60,909 bases of DNA from Pseudomonadota bacterium (GTDB taxonomy: Bacteria; Pseudomonadota; Gammaproteobacteria; Burkholderiales; Burkholderiaceae_C): the NCBI GenBank assembly GCA_963204815.1, contig CAUJHQ010000151.1, forward strand, positions 1 to 60,909, given 5' to 3'. Shown here piece by piece: positions 60,458 through 60,909 of the stretch. Position numbers and translations under genes: made by a program. The first letter of the stretch is position 1. Each line of letters begins with the position of its first letter. Below the pieces are notes generated by a model. It did not search any database. It was not told the origin of the DNA and worked only from the letters and a program-made list of their open reading frames with translations.

Positions 60458-60909
60458 ATGAACGACGACCAACTGCTGCGCTATTCGCGCCACGTGCTGC
60501 TCGATGCGATCGGCATCGAGGGCCAGAACCGGCTGCTCGCGGCCCACGCCCTCGTCATCGGCGCCGGCGGCCTGGGCTCGCCGGCGGCGCTGTACCTGGG
60601 CACGGCCGGCGTCGGTCGCATCACGGTGGTCGACCACGACACGGTCGACGTCACGAACCTGCAGCGGCAGATCGCGCACAACCTATCGCGCGTCGGCCAG
60701 CCGAAGGCCGACTCGGTCGGCCGCACGGTGCGCGCGATCAACCCCGACGTGCAGTTCAGCGCCCTCGTGCAGCGCGCCGACGCAGCGCTGCTCGACACGC
60801 TGGTGTCGGCGGCCGACGTGGTGCTCGACTGCAGCGACAACTTCCGCACCCGCCACGCCGTCAACGCCGCCTGCGTGAAGCACGGCAAGCCGCTGGTGAG
60901 CGGCGCCGC
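60458..60909 (+). CDS. moeB: MoeB/ThiF family adenylyltransferase (partial)
   Basis: The first 150 residues of an E1-like adenylyltransferase, cut by the window end. It has the nucleotide-binding glycine motif GAGGLGSPAALYLGTAGV (residues 36-53), the VDHDTVDVTNLQRQI stretch and VLDCSDNFRTRHAVN. MoeB adenylates the C-terminus of MoaD for molybdopterin synthesis and ThiF does so for ThiS in thiamine synthesis; the fragment cannot decide between them. The ATG at 60458 follows the terminator of the protease. Confidence 0.88.
   Translation, partial: MNDDQLLRYSRHVLLDAIGIEGQNRLLAAHALVIGAGGLGSPAALYLGTAGVGRITVVDHDTVDVTNLQRQIAHNLSRVGQPKADSVGRTVRAINPDVQFSALVQRADAALLDTLVSAADVVLDCSDNFRTRHAVNAACVKHGKPLVSGA

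Overview
The window is a very GC-rich chromosomal segment, and its conserved genes (DUF3460, ScpA, DUF1841, DUF6502/DUF5666, the VC_2705-type symporter with DUF4212) point to a betaproteobacterium of the order Burkholderiales, probably near Rubrivivax, Leptothrix or Roseateles. That placement rests on protein recognition only. I saw no rRNA, CRISPR array, transposase or prophage gene. There is one tRNA, and no gap longer than about 210 bases lacks a gene.

Layout. 1-6.1 kb: a sodium:solute symporter with its small subunit, a TPR/membrane protein pair, a CYTH-CHAD protein, DUF3460 and scpA. 6.1-14.5 kb: AraC regulator, VOC protein, a hybrid kinase/LuxR two-component pair, MaoC hydratase with an orphan ParA, a KefF/KefC-like potassium efflux pair and a TauE-type permease. 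14.5-22.2 kb: DUF1841, a periplasmic PQQ alcohol dehydrogenase with its cytochrome c, a divergent GAF-Fis regulator, an orphan oligopeptide-type binding protein, a CopZ-like protein, an HD-GYP phosphodiesterase and a cytochrome c4. 22.3-29.5 kb: moxR and a CoxE-like VWA gene, separated by a GNAT gene, an S9 peptidase and two diguanylate cyclases. 29.5-35.7 kb: tamA and tamB, then a tRNA-Arg(CCU) that contains the tamB stop codon.

36-55.7 kb is the most distinctive part. A DUF6502/DUF5666 pair and a histidine kinase/NtrC-type regulator pair, all on the minus strand, precede an 11-gene plus-strand operon of about 14.3 kb. The operon encodes four glycosyltransferases, a cytochrome b561, a heparinase II/III-like protein, two APH-fold kinases, an MsbA-type ABC exporter, a polysaccharide deacetylase and an AlgE-like outer-membrane protein, nearly all with overlapping stop and start codons. 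A canonical sigma-54 promoter (GG-N10-GC) sits in front of it. Three evenly spaced TGGG-N8-CCCA palindromes lie 80-125 bases upstream, and a fourth covers the -10 box of DUF6502. I read this as a sigma-54-controlled exopolysaccharide synthesis, modification and export system with its own two-component regulator; I do not recognise it as a named system.

55.7-60.9 kb: a Fur-box-controlled ferric iron permease and ATPase pair, a carboxy-terminal processing protease with a clear terminator, and the start of a MoeB/ThiF-family gene cut by the window edge.

A small family of intergenic hairpin repeats (conserved TGAAAT and TTCC loops with compensated stems) occurs at 6.1, 7.4 and 35.9-36.1 kb.
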